A stretch of DNA of 64,000 nt, taken from the NCBI RefSeq assembly GCF_037078405.1, contig NZ_JAYMGZ010000001.1, forward strand, positions 62,001 through 126,000, written 5' to 3'. A model generated the notes under the pieces. It ran no database searches. It worked only from the letters and a program-made list of their open reading frames with translations, and was not told the DNA's origin. Made by a program: the position numbers and the translations under genes. This DNA is from Haloarcula sp. DT43. Lineage in GTDB: Archaea > Halobacteriota > Halobacteria > Halobacteriales > Haloarculaceae. This document shows, one piece after another, positions 16,293 through 25,702 of this stretch (the first letter of the stretch is position 1; each line of letters begins with the position of its first letter).

Positions 16293-16898
16293 ATGAGTTC
16301 TGAATCGCCTCGGAACCCGCTGTTAGACACATGGACCGAGACATCGTCGCATGTGTTCAACAGCGTCGTCGCAGCTAACCGGGCCGCGTTCGCCGCCTTC
16401 GGCGTCCAGCAGGAGGACGAGAACGGCGTAACGCCCGCAGACCGTATCGAACCCGACGAAGACCTCCCGGAGTGGCACGTCTCGATATCCGAAGACCACC
16501 CGGACCGCTTCGGCGTCGGCGACCACGTCGATTTCACGAAGACGATATCGGAGAACGACGTCCGCCAGTTCGCCGCCGCGAGCGGCGACACGAACCCGCT
16601 CCACTTAGACGAGGAGTTCGCCGAACAGACCCGCTTTCGCGGACGCATCGCCCACGGGACGCTCGTCGGCAGCCTCATCAGCGCGGCGCTCGCGCGGCTG
16701 CCGGGGCTGACTATCTACCTCTCACAGGACCTGGAGTTCCACAACCCGGTCCGCATCGGCGACCGCCTCACCGCCGAGTGTGAGGTCGTCGAGGACCTCG
16801 GCGACGCACAGTACCGGCTGACTACGCGCGTCCTCGACGACGACGAAGTCGTCATCGACGGCGAAGCGGTCGTTCTCATCGACGACCTGCCGGAGTAG
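16293..16898 (+). CDS. phaJ: MaoC-family (R)-enoyl-CoA hydratase, PhaJ-like
   Basis: ATG at 16293 follows a TATA box (16259-16266), leaderless. 201 residues. A hot-dog hydratase domain occupies about 70-195: ASGDTNPLHLDEEFA carries the catalytic D99 and H104 of MaoC/PhaJ hydratases, and GRIAHGTLVGSL and EFHNPVRIGD follow. Such enzymes make (R)-3-hydroxyacyl-CoA for PHA synthesis. Residues 1-45 (NPLLDTWTETSSHVFNSVV) are an amphipathic helical extension like phasin or PhaC N-termini, possibly tethering it to granules (inference). Divergent from phaR across 239 bp of promoter DNA. Confidence 0.85.
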   Translation: MSSESPRNPLLDTWTETSSHVFNSVVAANRAAFAAFGVQQEDENGVTPADRIEPDEDLPEWHVSISEDHPDRFGVGDHVDFTKTISENDVRQFAAASGDTNPLHLDEEFAEQTRFRGRIAHGTLVGSLISAALARLPGLTIYLSQDLEFHNPVRIGDRLTAECEVVEDLGDAQYRLTTRVLDDDEVVIDGEAVVLIDDLPE

Positions 16899-16899
16899 C

Positions 16900-17742
16900 T
16901 CAACAGAACGCGCGGACGGCCCGGTTGAATCGCTCGGGGTGTTCCCGCGGCGGGCAGTGCCCGCAGTCGTCGAATATTTTCAGCGTGCTATCGGAAACCG
17001 TCCCGGCGGCCTGCTCGGACCACCGGCGGGGGAGCAGCGGGTCGACGGCCCCGTGAATCAGCATCGTCGGCACGTCGATTTCCTCTAAGCGGTCGGAGTA
17101 GTCGGTCCGGAAGCCACACCACTGGAACTCGCTTCGCTGCCAGCGTCGCATTGCCCGGACGGTTCCCCGGTCGACGGCGCGGTCGATGTCCTCGACCAGT
17201 TGCTGTGGCGGCTCGCCGGCACCCATGCTCCGGAGACTGTTCCGGATGGCCGGCCGGGACGACCCCACACCCTGCCAGAGCATGTTGCCGAGTATCGGCG
17301 TCTGCAGGACGCTGCTGGCCGCCGTCCGCCAGTAGGCGTCGGCCCCCAGCCCGTAGCTGTCGACCAACACCAGCCGCTCGACTGGGCCGCCGTCGAGCGC
17401 GTGGCCGAGCGCGATTGCGCCGCCCATCGAGAGGCCGGCCAGCGCAGGCTCCTCGATGCCGAGCGCGTCGATGAACTCGGCGAGGGTCTCCAGGTAGTAG
17501 TCGGTCGTGTACGGGCGGTCGGGTTTGTCGCTGTCGCCGTGACCGGGCAAATCGAGCGCGTAGACGGTCCGTTCCGGCGCGAGCGCGGGGAGCGCGTGTC
17601 GCCACGAGACGGTGGCGGCGTCCAGCCCGATGCCGTGGAGGAACACCAACGGCGGCCCCTCGCCGCCGGTCCGGTAGTGGATGGCAACGTCCTCGCCGTC
17701 GACGGACAGTTCGACGCGTTCGGACGTAATCCCTGTAGTCAT
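16900..17742 (-). CDS. Alpha/beta-fold hydrolase
   Basis: 280 residues, full-length alpha/beta hydrolase. Oxyanion strand LVFLHGIGLD, nucleophile elbow GLSMGG (serine near residue 105), acid in HGAVDPLLP (D near 232) and histidine in DDCGHCPPREHP. Esterase or dehydrolase-type, substrate unknown. It converges on the PhaJ-like gene with 1 bp between stops and lies in the neighbourhood of PHA and acyl metabolism, so an acyl-ester or PHA-related substrate is possible but unproven. Confidence 0.83.
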   Translation of the reverse strand: MTTGITSERVELSVDGEDVAIHYRTGGEGPPLVFLHGIGLDAATVSWRHALPALAPERTVYALDLPGHGDSDKPDRPYTTDYYLETLAEFIDALGIEEPALAGLSMGGAIALGHALDGGPVERLVLVDSYGLGADAYWRTAASSVLQTPILGNMLWQGVGSSRPAIRNSLRSMGAGEPPQQLVEDIDRAVDRGTVRAMRRWQRSEFQWCGFRTDYSDRLEEIDVPTMLIHGAVDPLLPRRWSEQAAGTVSDSTLKIFDDCGHCPPREHPERFNRAVRAFC

Positions 17743-17790
17743 CGGCGTTCGCTCGGGACTGGACGCGTATCAGCCTTTGTATCCGGTCGG

Positions 17791-19095
17791 TCACTCCGAC
17801 CGCTCGTACGCGCCGTCCCGCCGGAGCCGGGCCTGCTCGCGGACGACGGCCGGCGTCCGACACCGGCCCGGTTCGCCGGTGACCTGCGGGACGGTGCAGT
17901 TGTTACAGCTCTCACACAGCGCGTCCCCGCCGTCGAGCAGTCGCGCGCCGAGCCGTGGTTCGGCGTAGAACGGGCGAGCCATCCCGACGGCGTCAGCGGC
18001 CGGGGCGGCCCCGGCCGCGCCGAGAAACCGGTCGCAGTCGGCACGCGTCCGCAGCCCGCCCTCCAGCAGGACCGGCACGTCCACGCGCTCGCGGACCGCC
18101 CGGCAGAACGCGGCGTTCCAGCCCGGGTCGCGGCCGAACCGGCGGGCCTGCAGTCTGTTGAGCAGCCGAACGGCGCGCGCCCGGAGTCGGCCGCCGAAGA
18201 CCGCCGCGTAGTCGTCCTGCAGGTCGCTGGCCGCCCAGGCCCGGTCGGGGAACGCGCCGCGGACGATGCTCATGTCCCAGAACGGCGAGACTTCGACCGG
18301 AACGAGGCCGTCGTAGCCGATTTCCGCCGCCCGCTCGGCGATGGTCACGCCGTCCGCTCTGGAGAGGTGCCTTCGAACGAAACTCGGCGCAGCGGTCTCT
18401 GCTGGGACCTTCGTGACCAGCGGGACGTCACCGGCGTGGTCCCGGACGGCGTCGTGGACCGCTTCGAGGAAGCGGACGCCGTCGCCGAACTCGTCGTCCC
18501 GGCGGTTGTAGAACGGCGAGAGGAACTGCTGTACCAGGCTCATGTTCGCCGCCGAGAGGTGGATGCCGTCGTAGCCGGCGTCGACGGCGTAGCCGGCACA
18601 CCGCCCGAACTGCTCGGCCAGGTCCCACACCGCCGCGGTCGAGAGCACGTCCGGCCGGAGCGAAATCAGCCCGGCACGGTCGAGCGCCCGGAGCTGCCAA
18701 GGCGGGCGGCTGACGGCGAGCTGACGCTGGTCCGGGTGCTTTCGACGGTATTCGGCGTGCCAGGTCGCCATGCTCCGGAGGCCGCCGTGGGCCAGTTGGA
18801 GGAAGATTCGACCCCCGTGGTCGTGGACCGCGCCGGTGAGCCGGGCGAGCCGCTCGACGAAGGCCGGGTCGTGGACCCGCGTCATGTTCGGCGCGGCACA
18901 GCCGCCGCGGTCGGTGACGATGCTCGCGCCCTGAAAGAGGAGGCCGACGCCGGAGGCAGCCGTCGGCTCGAGTTCGTCGACGAGCGTGTCGACGGCCCCC
19001 TGGCCGTTGCCGGCACACTCCAGTACCGGTGCGCGGTACAGTCGGTTTGGGACGTCGACGCCGCCGATGGACAGCGGCGTCTCCAGCGCGGTCAC
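17791..19095 (-). CDS. NADH:flavin oxidoreductase (old yellow enzyme/2,4-dienoyl-CoA reductase-like)
   Basis: 434 residues. The FMN-binding TIM barrel shows PNRLYRAPVLE, GRIFLQLAHGG, HLSAANMSLVQQFLSPFYNRRDDEFG and LEGGLRTRADCDRFLGAAGADAVGMARP. C-terminal cysteines CESCNNC and RCRTP are in the position of the 4Fe-4S site of 2,4-dienoyl-CoA reductase-like enzymes, but the NAD(P)-binding domain of those larger fusions is missing. Start GTG at 19095 overlaps the upstream stop by 4 bp, so it is cotranscribed with the small DUF5789-like gene. Substrate unknown. Confidence 0.85.
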   Translation of the reverse strand: MTALETPLSIGGVDVPNRLYRAPVLECAGNGQGAVDTLVDELEPTAASGVGLLFQGASIVTDRGGCAAPNMTRVHDPAFVERLARLTGAVHDHGGRIFLQLAHGGLRSMATWHAEYRRKHPDQRQLAVSRPPWQLRALDRAGLISLRPDVLSTAAVWDLAEQFGRCAGYAVDAGYDGIHLSAANMSLVQQFLSPFYNRRDDEFGDGVRFLEAVHDAVRDHAGDVPLVTKVPAETAAPSFVRRHLSRADGVTIAERAAEIGYDGLVPVEVSPFWDMSIVRGAFPDRAWAASDLQDDYAAVFGGRLRARAVRLLNRLQARRFGRDPGWNAAFCRAVRERVDVPVLLEGGLRTRADCDRFLGAAGAAPAADAVGMARPFYAEPRLGARLLDGGDALCESCNNCTVPQVTGEPGRCRTPAVVREQARLRRDGAYERSE

Positions 19096-19376
19096 GACTG
19101 CTCGCGCTCGTCGAAGGTCGCCTCGACGCGGGCGCTGTCCCGCGGTGTCACAAGCTCTAGGGCCGCCCGGACCTCCGTCGGCGAGTCGAACTCGCCGTCG
19201 CTGCCCGCGAGCACGTCCGAGAGGTCCTCTGCGGGCGGGTCGGCGCTGCCGTACTCGTCTGCCAGTTCCTCCACGCGGACCGGGTACGCGGCCCCGCCGG
19301 TGGCGCGGTCGACCGTCGCCTCGACCCGGCGGGCGCGCTCGCTGGCCCGCTGCCGTGCCGTCCGCTGTGGGTCCAT
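19092..19376 (-). CDS. 94-residue protein, DUF5789-like
   Basis: ATG at 19376 (MDPQRTARQRASERARR). A basic N-terminal helix is followed by YPVRVEELADEYGSAD, LSDVLAGSDGEFDSPTEVRAALELV, which resembles the short haloarchaeal DUF5789 family (YPVxxEELxxEYG ... SPEEA). Role unknown. Translationally coupled to the flavin oxidoreductase by a 4-bp overlap; it may be a small regulator or chaperone of it. Confidence 0.6.
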   Translation of the reverse strand: MDPQRTARQRASERARRVEATVDRATGGAAYPVRVEELADEYGSADPPAEDLSDVLAGSDGEFDSPTEVRAALELVTPRDSARVEATFDEREQS

Positions 19377-19414
19377 GGGTGACGATAACACGGCCTGCGT
19401 CAAAAATACTGTCG

Positions 19415-19942
19415 CTACTTCTCGACCGGCAACAGCGCGACGCGCTCCCGGACGGCGTCGGGAAGGCCGCCGGCCGTCGCGGCGAGTTCGGCGTCGGTCA
19501 CGTCGAAGAACGACCGGACGCGCGCCTCGTCGTACTCGCCGAGCGTCGACGCGGGCGTGAGGTGGGCGCGGACCTCGTCGGCGGCTGCGTCGATGTCTTC
19601 CTGCCCACCGTCACCTACGTGGGAAATAGCCTCAGCAGGGTCGACGACCACGGCCACGACGGGACAGGCCCCTTCGCCGACGCCCATCGTCAGCGCGCGG
19701 TTTATCTGGCGGCGACCGGCCGCGTACAGCAGTATCTCGACGCCGAAGTCGTCGGCAATTCCGTCGCCTCGACCGTGGGCCCGCGTGGCGAGTTCGACAG
19801 CCAGTTCGAGGTGTTCGCGGTCCGCGACGTAGCGGGCGTCGAACGCCTGCACCGTGACGCCGTGGCGGCCACCGATTGCGCCGAGCGTCTCCACGAACGC
19901 GCCCACGTCGTCGATGGCGGCGGTGCCCTCGACGACCTCCAT
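19415..19942 (-). CDS. cgi121: KEOPS complex subunit Cgi121
   Basis: 175 residues starting [20 protein letters not shown], with QAFDARYVADREHLELAVELATRAH and YAAGRRQINRALTMGVGEG, the signature region of Cgi121, whose C-terminal residues bind the tRNA 3' end in KEOPS. KEOPS (Kae1-Bud32-Pcc1-Cgi121) makes threonylcarbamoyl-A37 in ANN-decoding tRNAs. ATG at 19942 shares its A with the hel308 stop, so it is expressed with that helicase, a pairing seen in other haloarchaea. Confidence 0.87.
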   Translation of the reverse strand: MEVVEGTAAIDDVGAFVETLGAIGGRHGVTVQAFDARYVADREHLELAVELATRAHGRGDGIADDFGVEILLYAAGRRQINRALTMGVGEGACPVVAVVVDPAEAISHVGDGGQEDIDAAADEVRAHLTPASTLGEYDEARVRSFFDVTDAELAATAGGLPDAVRERVALLPVEK

Positions 19943-22317
19943 CAGAAATCACCCAGGCTCGACTGGTCGTCGTCGGCCGTGGTGTCGCCGTTCGTATCCG
20001 TTTCGCCGTCGTCGAGGTCGACGGACACGTCCTGGGCTGGCTCGACGCCCTCCATCGACGGGTCCCGGTGGCCGGCGTTCTCCAGCACGTTCTCGGCCGT
20101 CTTCCGGCGGCCCCGGAGCGCCGCCAGCACGACCGACTTGTCGGCGTCCCGGAGTTCGGCGCGGTCGGTGATACCGGCCTGGAACAGCCGGCGAGCGCGC
20201 TTGCGGCCGACGCCGCGGACGCCGGCCAGGTCGACCAACTCCTCCCGGACGCCGTGTTCGACGCGGATGCGCGCCTCGCTGATGGCTCGCGCGGCGTCCA
20301 GGTCGACCTCGCTGGCCAGCGATTCGGCGGCCCCCAGCAGCCACTGGGCGGTCTCGACCTTCCCGCGGATGTCGCCCGGACCGACGCCGTACCGGTCCGT
20401 GATGGTCGCCTCGTCGATCTCCGTCGCCCAGTCCTCGAGCAGTCTGGCGGTCTTCAGCGCCGAGAGCCAGTCCTCGAAGCGCCCCTCCTCGTACTCCGAG
20501 GGCGTGGGACCGAGCAGCTCCGCTTCGCGCTCGAACAGCTCCATCTCGTAGTCCTCGCGGTCGCCCGAGCGGAGGTACAGCTGGTACATGTCCGGCGTGC
20601 GCGAGACGAGGTGGTACAGCCCCAGCGCGGGGATGTCGCCCGGGTCCGCGTCGCCCCCGTCGGCGTCCTCGGCGAGTTCGCTCGCCGTGGTGAAGCCGCT
20701 CTCGGCGGGCGTCGTCGCCCGGTCGCCGTCGGGTGACGACCGGCCGCCGCGTCGCTCCCAGTCTCGGAGGCCGTCGACGATTTCGGCGGCGCTCATCGGG
20801 TCCAGGTAGAGCCGCGAGACGGTGTGGCCCAGCGAGGTGGCATCCAGTTCCCCGTTCTCGATTTCGAGGAAGTCGTTGCGCTGGAGGTAGGTGAGCACGT
20901 CGTCGACGACCCGTTCGAGCTGGCCGCCCTCGTCGGTCTGGCTGGCGTACAGCGTCTGTTCGAGAAACTCCAGCAGCCCCGACCGAGAGCGGGCGAACCC
21001 GGAGGCGACGGTGGCGAGGATGTGAGTTCGCAGGGCCGGCTCGGCGGCCAGTTTCGACCGGACCGGCTCGGGGTCGGCCCAGACGTACCGCTCGAACAGT
21101 TCGTCCACTTCGTCGTGGCTGTTGGCGATGAGGACCGCCTCGCCGTAAGGGTCGAGCCCCGGCCGACCGGCCCGTCCCATCATCTGGTGGACTTCGAGCA
21201 CCGAGAGCGGGGCCATCCCGCCGGCCGAACCGTCGTAGCGCCGCCAGTCGCGGACGACGACGCGCCGCGAGGGCGTGTTGACGCCGGCGGCGAGCGTCGG
21301 CGTCGCGCAGACGACCTTCACCAGCCGGTCCCGGAAGGCCGCCTCGACGAGTTCGCGGTGACCCCGCGAGAGGCCGGCGTGGTGGAACGCCGCCCCGTCG
21401 GCGACGGCGTCCGCGAGGTCGTCGCTGGTCTCCGTGTCACTCACGTCGCGGATTTCCTCCGCGATGTCGGCCAGCTTGGTCCGCTCCTCGTCAGTAAGGT
21501 GGGGCCGGACGGTGTTTGCCAGCCGGCCTGCCGCCGCCTCGGCATTGCGACGGGAGTTGACGAACACCAGCGTCGACCCGTCGTCTTCCAGCGTGTCGCG
21601 GACGATGGCCGCGGTCGGCTTCTCGTTGTTCCGCACCGAGAGGCGCTGCTGGCTGCCGTCTTCGAGGTGTAGCGCCTGCCCGTAGTGGACCCCCTTCTGG
21701 AGGTCGATGGGCCGCCAGTCCGAATCGACGAGACCAGCGTCGAGCCACGTCGCCAGCGCCTCGGCGTTGCCGATGGTCGCCGACAGCGCCACCGTCTGCA
21801 GGTCGGGGTTGAGCCGGCGGAGCTTCGCCAGCGTCACCTCCAGCGTCGGCCCGCGCTCGCCGTCGTCGACGAGGTGGACCTCGTCGGTGACGACGCAGGT
21901 GAGGTCCTCTATCCAGGGGGCGTCGTTGCGCACGAGCGAGTCGACCTTCTCGCTGGTGGCGACGACGATGTCCTTGTCCGCGAGCCACCCGCCCTCGGAC
22001 TCGTAGTTGCCCGTCGAGACGCCGACGTCGAGGCCGTACTGCTCGAACTCCTCGAAGTCGGCCTGCTTCTCGCTGGCCAGCGCCCGCAGCGGAACGATGT
22101 ACAGCGCCTTGCCGCCGCGGGCGACCGACGAGAGCATCGCTAGCTCGGCGATGAGGGTCTTGCCGCTGGCCGTCGGAATCGACGCGACCAGGTTCTCCCC
22201 CTCGGTGACGCCGGCCTCGACGGCCTCGGCCTGGGGCGGATACAGCTCCTCGATGCCGTCGTCGCGAAGGTGGTCCGGGAGCCACTCGGGCACGCCCGGC
22301 AGGTCCGCAACGTCCAT
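19942..22317 (-). CDS. hel308: ATP-dependent DNA helicase Hel308
   Basis: 791 residues. Superfamily 2 motifs: Walker A PTASGKTL, the DEVH box ([11 protein letters not shown]), motif [14 protein letters not shown], and Hel308-specific C-terminal winged-helix and ratchet regions, ending with an HhH-like [20 protein letters not shown]. It unwinds lagging-strand forks and remodels stalled replication forks. A minus-strand TATA box (GTTTAAAT, 22343-22350) stands 27 bp from the ATG, so the transcript is leaderless and includes cgi121. Confidence 0.96.
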   Translation of the reverse strand: MDVADLPGVPEWLPDHLRDDGIEELYPPQAEAVEAGVTEGENLVASIPTASGKTLIAELAMLSSVARGGKALYIVPLRALASEKQADFEEFEQYGLDVGVSTGNYESEGGWLADKDIVVATSEKVDSLVRNDAPWIEDLTCVVTDEVHLVDDGERGPTLEVTLAKLRRLNPDLQTVALSATIGNAEALATWLDAGLVDSDWRPIDLQKGVHYGQALHLEDGSQQRLSVRNNEKPTAAIVRDTLEDDGSTLVFVNSRRNAEAAAGRLANTVRPHLTDEERTKLADIAEEIRDVSDTETSDDLADAVADGAAFHHAGLSRGHRELVEAAFRDRLVKVVCATPTLAAGVNTPSRRVVVRDWRRYDGSAGGMAPLSVLEVHQMMGRAGRPGLDPYGEAVLIANSHDEVDELFERYVWADPEPVRSKLAAEPALRTHILATVASGFARSRSGLLEFLEQTLYASQTDEGGQLERVVDDVLTYLQRNDFLEIENGELDATSLGHTVSRLYLDPMSAAEIVDGLRDWERRGGRSSPDGDRATTPAESGFTTASELAEDADGGDADPGDIPALGLYHLVSRTPDMYQLYLRSGDREDYEMELFEREAELLGPTPSEYEEGRFEDWLSALKTARLLEDWATEIDEATITDRYGVGPGDIRGKVETAQWLLGAAESLASEVDLDAARAISEARIRVEHGVREELVDLAGVRGVGRKRARRLFQAGITDRAELRDADKSVVLAALRGRRKTAENVLENAGHRDPSMEGVEPAQDVSVDLDDGETDTNGDTTADDDQSSLGDF

Positions 22318-22415
22318 TACACCCCGATTGGGCCCTGCCGCGATTTAAACTGTCGCACTGCACCCGCGACGGCGGCGAGGGGAACGCCTTTGCCCGCGAG
22401 CGGCCAACACGGGGT

Positions 22416-22661
22416 ATGCGAATCGAGTACGACTACGACACCTGTATCGGGATGTTCCAGTGTGTCGCGGAGTGGGACGCCTTCGAGCGCGACGAGGACG
22501 CCGGCAAGGCCGTGCTGGCGGACAGCGAGGAACGCGAAGCGGACGTGTTCGTCCGGGACGTGCCCGACGACGCCGAACTGGACGCGAAGTTCGCCGCCCG
22601 GACCTGTCCGGTCGACGCCATCACCGTCTACGACGACGACGGCGAACAGCTCATTCCCTGA
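22416..22661 (+). CDS. Small ferredoxin, predicted 3Fe-4S type
   Basis: 81 residues. Cysteines C10, C16 and C64: the N-terminal motif is CIGMFQC, in which the usual middle cysteine of CxxCxxC is replaced by Met13, and the last ligand is in TCPVDAI. Loss of that cysteine is the hallmark of 3Fe-4S ferredoxins. Highly acidic insertion at 25-55 is the haloarchaeal style. The gene is alone on its strand and overlaps the convergent hot-dog gene by 11 bp. The redox partner is unknown. Confidence 0.82.
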   Translation: MRIEYDYDTCIGMFQCVAEWDAFERDEDAGKAVLADSEEREADVFVRDVPDDAELDAKFAARTCPVDAITVYDDDGEQLIP

Positions 22662-23079
22662 TTATTCCCTCGACGGTCGCTTCGAGGACGACGGTTCCGG
22701 CGGCCTGGTTCGTGTCTGCTGGACCACCGGCGTCGTCGCCGCGGTCGACGCGCCGGACAGTCACGTCGCCGACGATATCGACGCCGCCGTCCGGCCGCGG
22801 GTCGACGCTCGCCACCGTCAGTTCACAGACAAGCGGCTGGCCGGTGTACACCGGCCGCTGGAACCGCAGGTCCATCCGCGAGGCGAGCACTTCGAGGTCC
22901 CCGCCGATGCTGGTAAGCAGTGACGCGGTGAGCAACCCCTGGACCATCCGCCGCCCCGCCGCGTCGGGGTCGGTGTGGCGGGCCTGGTCGTCGCCGGAGA
23001 GGGCGGCGAACTGGTCGACGTCTTCGGGGCGGAACGTCCGCGTCTCGGTGAACGTCTCGCCGGCTTCGACGGGAGGCAT
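22651..23079 (-). CDS. MaoC-like hot-dog acyl-CoA dehydratase
   Basis: ATG at 23079 (MPPVEAGETFTETRTF), 142 residues. A single hot-dog domain with the MaoC-like segment FAALSGDDQARHTDPDAAGRRMVQGLLTASLL; the catalytic D and H are retained but the usual N-P before H is Q-A-R. RFQRPVYTGQPL matches the family's second motif. Probably a (R)-hydratase or dehydratase of acyl-CoA; might also feed PHA monomer supply. Converges on the ferredoxin gene. Confidence 0.78.
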   Translation of the reverse strand: MPPVEAGETFTETRTFRPEDVDQFAALSGDDQARHTDPDAAGRRMVQGLLTASLLTSIGGDLEVLASRMDLRFQRPVYTGQPLVCELTVASVDPRPDGGVDIVGDVTVRRVDRGDDAGGPADTNQAAGTVVLEATVEGIIRE

Positions 23080-23160
23080 GTGCAGGGCTGGGGCGCTCCG
23101 TGGCAAAAAACCACGGCCGTCCCGAAACCCACAGGGGGCTGGGCCATCGAGATCAGGGCG

Positions 23161-24630
23161 ATGTCGAACGGTGGACCCCTGCGCCGTCTGCTGACCGCGT
23201 TTCCCGCGATGCTCGCCAGCGCGGGACTCGTCGACCGGAAGAAGGCGACCGCCGCGACCGACCTCGCCGCGCCGGTGATGGTCACCGGCGGCCTCCGCAT
23301 CCTGCTTCGGCTCGCCGACTTCCTGATGGTCGGCCTGGCGCTCGGCGACGCGGCCATCGCCGGCCTCGAACTCGGCTTCCAGTACTACTTCGTCGGGTTC
23401 GGGCTCTCGCTGGCCGTCTCCTCGGGGACGATTAGCGTCGTCTCGCGGCTCCAGGGAGCCGACCAGCCCGAGCGGGCGAACCTCGCCGTCAAGCAGTCGC
23501 TGTGGCTCGCGCTGCTCGTCTCTCTACCGCTGTCGGCGCTGTGCTGGCGCTATCCGGAGCTGCTGGTGGGCGTGCTCACCGACGACGCGGCGACCATCCG
23601 CTTCGGCGCGACGTATCTCGCCATCGTGATGCTGTCGCTGGCCCCGCGGTTCTGGAGCATGGTCGCCGCCCGCGCGCTGGCCGGCAGCGCGGACACGAAG
23701 ACGCCGATGTACGTCCGCCTGCTCACGCTGCCGACGAACGTGGCGCTCAACGCCGTCCTCATCTTCGGCGTCGGCCCGTTTCCCGAACTCGGCATCGCCG
23801 GCGCGGCGTGGGGCACGGCCGTTGCCAACACGCTCGCGGCAGTGATATTCCTCGGCCTGCTGCTGTCGGGGCGGTACGTCGTCACGCTCCGGCCCGGCGG
23901 CCCGCAGTTCAGCGCCGACCTCGTGCGCGAAATCGTCCGCGTCGCCCTCCCGCTGACCGGGATGCGCCTGCTCCAGACGTTCGCCCGCTTCCCGTTCCTG
24001 TTCATCCTCGGCGTGCTGGGGACGCCGACGCTCGCGGCCTACGCCATCGGCCGCCGCGTGATGCTGCTGGCGCTGATGCCGGCGTGGGGGTACGCGACCG
24101 CCGCGTCGACGCTGGTCGGGCAGTCCCTGGGGGCCGGCGACGAGAGCGAGGCGACGGCCTACGGCTGGCAGACGCTCCGGGTGGCGCTGGCCGTCCAGCT
24201 CGTCGCGGCGCTCCTGCTGATGGCCTTCGCTCGCCCCATCGTCGCCCTGTTCGGGACCGCCTACCCCGACCTGGCGGCGGCGTTCGTCCGCGTGTTCGGC
24301 CTGCTCGTCGCCGGTTTCTCGATTTCGCGGACGATGCGGGGGAGCCTGCGGGGGGCTGGCGACACCCGCTGGCCGCTGTACGGGACGGTACTAGGTGGCT
24401 ACTGCTACCGGCTCCCCGTCGCCGCCCTCGCCCTGCCGTCGTCGTTCGTCGTGACGGTGCCGGTCGTCGGTATCACCGTCTCGCCGGGGCTCGGCCTCGG
24501 GCTTCCGGCGGTGTTCGCCGCGCTCGTGGGCGACTTCTACCTGAAGGCCGCGGTCAACGCGGGCCGGTTCTGGTCCGGTGGGTGGCGTGACGTGGCCAGG
24601 CAGGCGGGCGTGGGTGGGGCCGACGACTGA
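23161..24630 (+). CDS. MATE-family multidrug/toxin efflux transporter
   Basis: ATG at 23161 gives 489 residues with about 12 membrane spans. Two MATE repeats are recognisable: PVMVTGGLRILLRLADFLMVGLALG..., ALAGSADTKTPMYV and RGSLRGAGDTRWPLYG, whose GADTK/GDT motifs are diagnostic. Exports organic cations driven by sodium or protons. It starts 80 bp from the divergent hot-dog gene. Substrate unknown. Confidence 0.9.
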   Translation: MSNGGPLRRLLTAFPAMLASAGLVDRKKATAATDLAAPVMVTGGLRILLRLADFLMVGLALGDAAIAGLELGFQYYFVGFGLSLAVSSGTISVVSRLQGADQPERANLAVKQSLWLALLVSLPLSALCWRYPELLVGVLTDDAATIRFGATYLAIVMLSLAPRFWSMVAARALAGSADTKTPMYVRLLTLPTNVALNAVLIFGVGPFPELGIAGAAWGTAVANTLAAVIFLGLLLSGRYVVTLRPGGPQFSADLVREIVRVALPLTGMRLLQTFARFPFLFILGVLGTPTLAAYAIGRRVMLLALMPAWGYATAASTLVGQSLGAGDESEATAYGWQTLRVALAVQLVAALLLMAFARPIVALFGTAYPDLAAAFVRVFGLLVAGFSISRTMRGSLRGAGDTRWPLYGTVLGGYCYRLPVAALALPSSFVVTVPVVGITVSPGLGLGLPAVFAALVGDFYLKAAVNAGRFWSGGWRDVARQAGVGGADD

Positions 24631-24793
24631 CGCCGGCCGTGCCGCTCGCGGGGTTCCTGTCGACCGCGTCACCCGCCCTGCCGGTCCCAGTCGGTGCCCG
24701 TCGAGACGCGTTCGCGGCGCAGACCCGGTGGACGGTGCGGACCACCAAAATCGTTTCTCAAGTTTTAATGTCCGGCCCGGGATACCCATTGGC

Positions 24794-24889
24794 ATGAGCA
24801 AGGCCACGAAAATCGTCCTCGGTACCATCGGCGTGTCAGCACTGCTGTCAATCGGCATCGTCATCAACCTCGTCCTGTTCTCGGCGTAG
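24794..24889 (+). CDS. 31-residue single-span membrane peptide
   Basis: ATG 24794, TAG 24887-24889. Sequence MSKATKIVLGTIGVSALLSIGIVINLVLFSA has a positively charged tip then one 24-residue hydrophobic span. The stop is followed immediately by the ATG of the next gene. A TATA-like AGTTTTAATG at about 24760-24769 implies leaderless transcription of the pair. Unknown function; conserved coupling to the downstream soluble protein would suggest a partner or leader peptide. Confidence 0.65.
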   Translation: MSKATKIVLGTIGVSALLSIGIVINLVLFSA

Positions 24890-25675
24890 ATGTTCACCGA
24901 GCGTTCACTGTCCGGCGAACTGCCGGCAGTACGTGAGGCCTACGCCCCGGAGACGCTCGTACTGAACTGCGACCGCGACTTCGAGACGCTGGACCCGGCC
25001 GTCGCCGAGGAACTCCTGCTGGTGACCGACGGGCTCGACCAGATTTCCTACGACGGCGCGTGGCTGCCGACCACGGCCCCGGAAGTGTTACAGCAGTACA
25101 TCGGCGGCGACCTGACCATCGGGATGCCGGGCGACGGCGGCGTCGCCTGGACGCGCCAGACGGAGCCCCCCTGCGTGTTCGTCAAGCCGCGACTGGAGAC
25201 CTCGCCGGACGCTTTCGTCTCGTTTCTCGTCGCCGAGGCGCTGGTCGAGGTCGGCCTCGACGAGCCCGAACACTTCCTCGGCTTCTTCCGCGAGCAGTAC
25301 CCGGCGTTCGTGACTGCCACCGAGGGCCACCTCGACGCCAACGCCCGGTACCAGCTCGCGGCGGCCCTCTACACCGCGTATCTCGGCCTCCAGACCCGTC
25401 CGGCGTTCGCCGGCTGGGCCGACGACTTCCCGGACCTGCACGCGGCGTGGGACGACGCCGGGAAGCGCCTCCAGCCCCGGCTCGACGACCTCCCGAGCGA
25501 AATCGCGCAGGGCCGGACGGAGTTCGCCGCGGCCGCCGAACTCGCCTGCAGCGGCGTCAAACACGGGCTCGACCTGCCCGCACCGTTCGCCGCGCTCGAC
25601 ACCGACGCCTACCTCGACCACGGCGCGGACTACGCCGTCCAGTGGGCCGAGACGACCTTCGAGAAGATGGAGTGA
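24890..25675 (+). CDS. Uncharacterised haloarchaeal protein (DUF7089-like)
   Basis: 261 residues, soluble and acidic: MFTERSLSGELPAVREAY at the start, central IGMPGDGGVAWTRQTEPPCVFVKPRLETSPDAF, and a C-terminal helical part with YQLAAALYTAYLGLQTRPAFAGW. It begins directly after the stop of the 31-residue membrane peptide (no gap), indicating strict translational coupling. From memory this is a haloarchaea-only domain family; I cannot assign a function. No catalytic motif stands out; only two cysteines. Confidence 0.7.
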   Translation: MFTERSLSGELPAVREAYAPETLVLNCDRDFETLDPAVAEELLLVTDGLDQISYDGAWLPTTAPEVLQQYIGGDLTIGMPGDGGVAWTRQTEPPCVFVKPRLETSPDAFVSFLVAEALVEVGLDEPEHFLGFFREQYPAFVTATEGHLDANARYQLAAALYTAYLGLQTRPAFAGWADDFPDLHAAWDDAGKRLQPRLDDLPSEIAQGRTEFAAAAELACSGVKHGLDLPAPFAALDTDAYLDHGADYAVQWAETTFEKME

Positions 25676-25702
25676 GCGCTGAATACGTTTTGATACGCTG
25701 TA

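Noticed and set aside
17200-19560. 786-codon plus-strand open frame across the hydrolase and flavin oxidoreductase genes
   Set aside because: It is antisense to two clear genes, has Arg/Pro/Gly-rich composition and spans three gene boundaries; no domain pattern.
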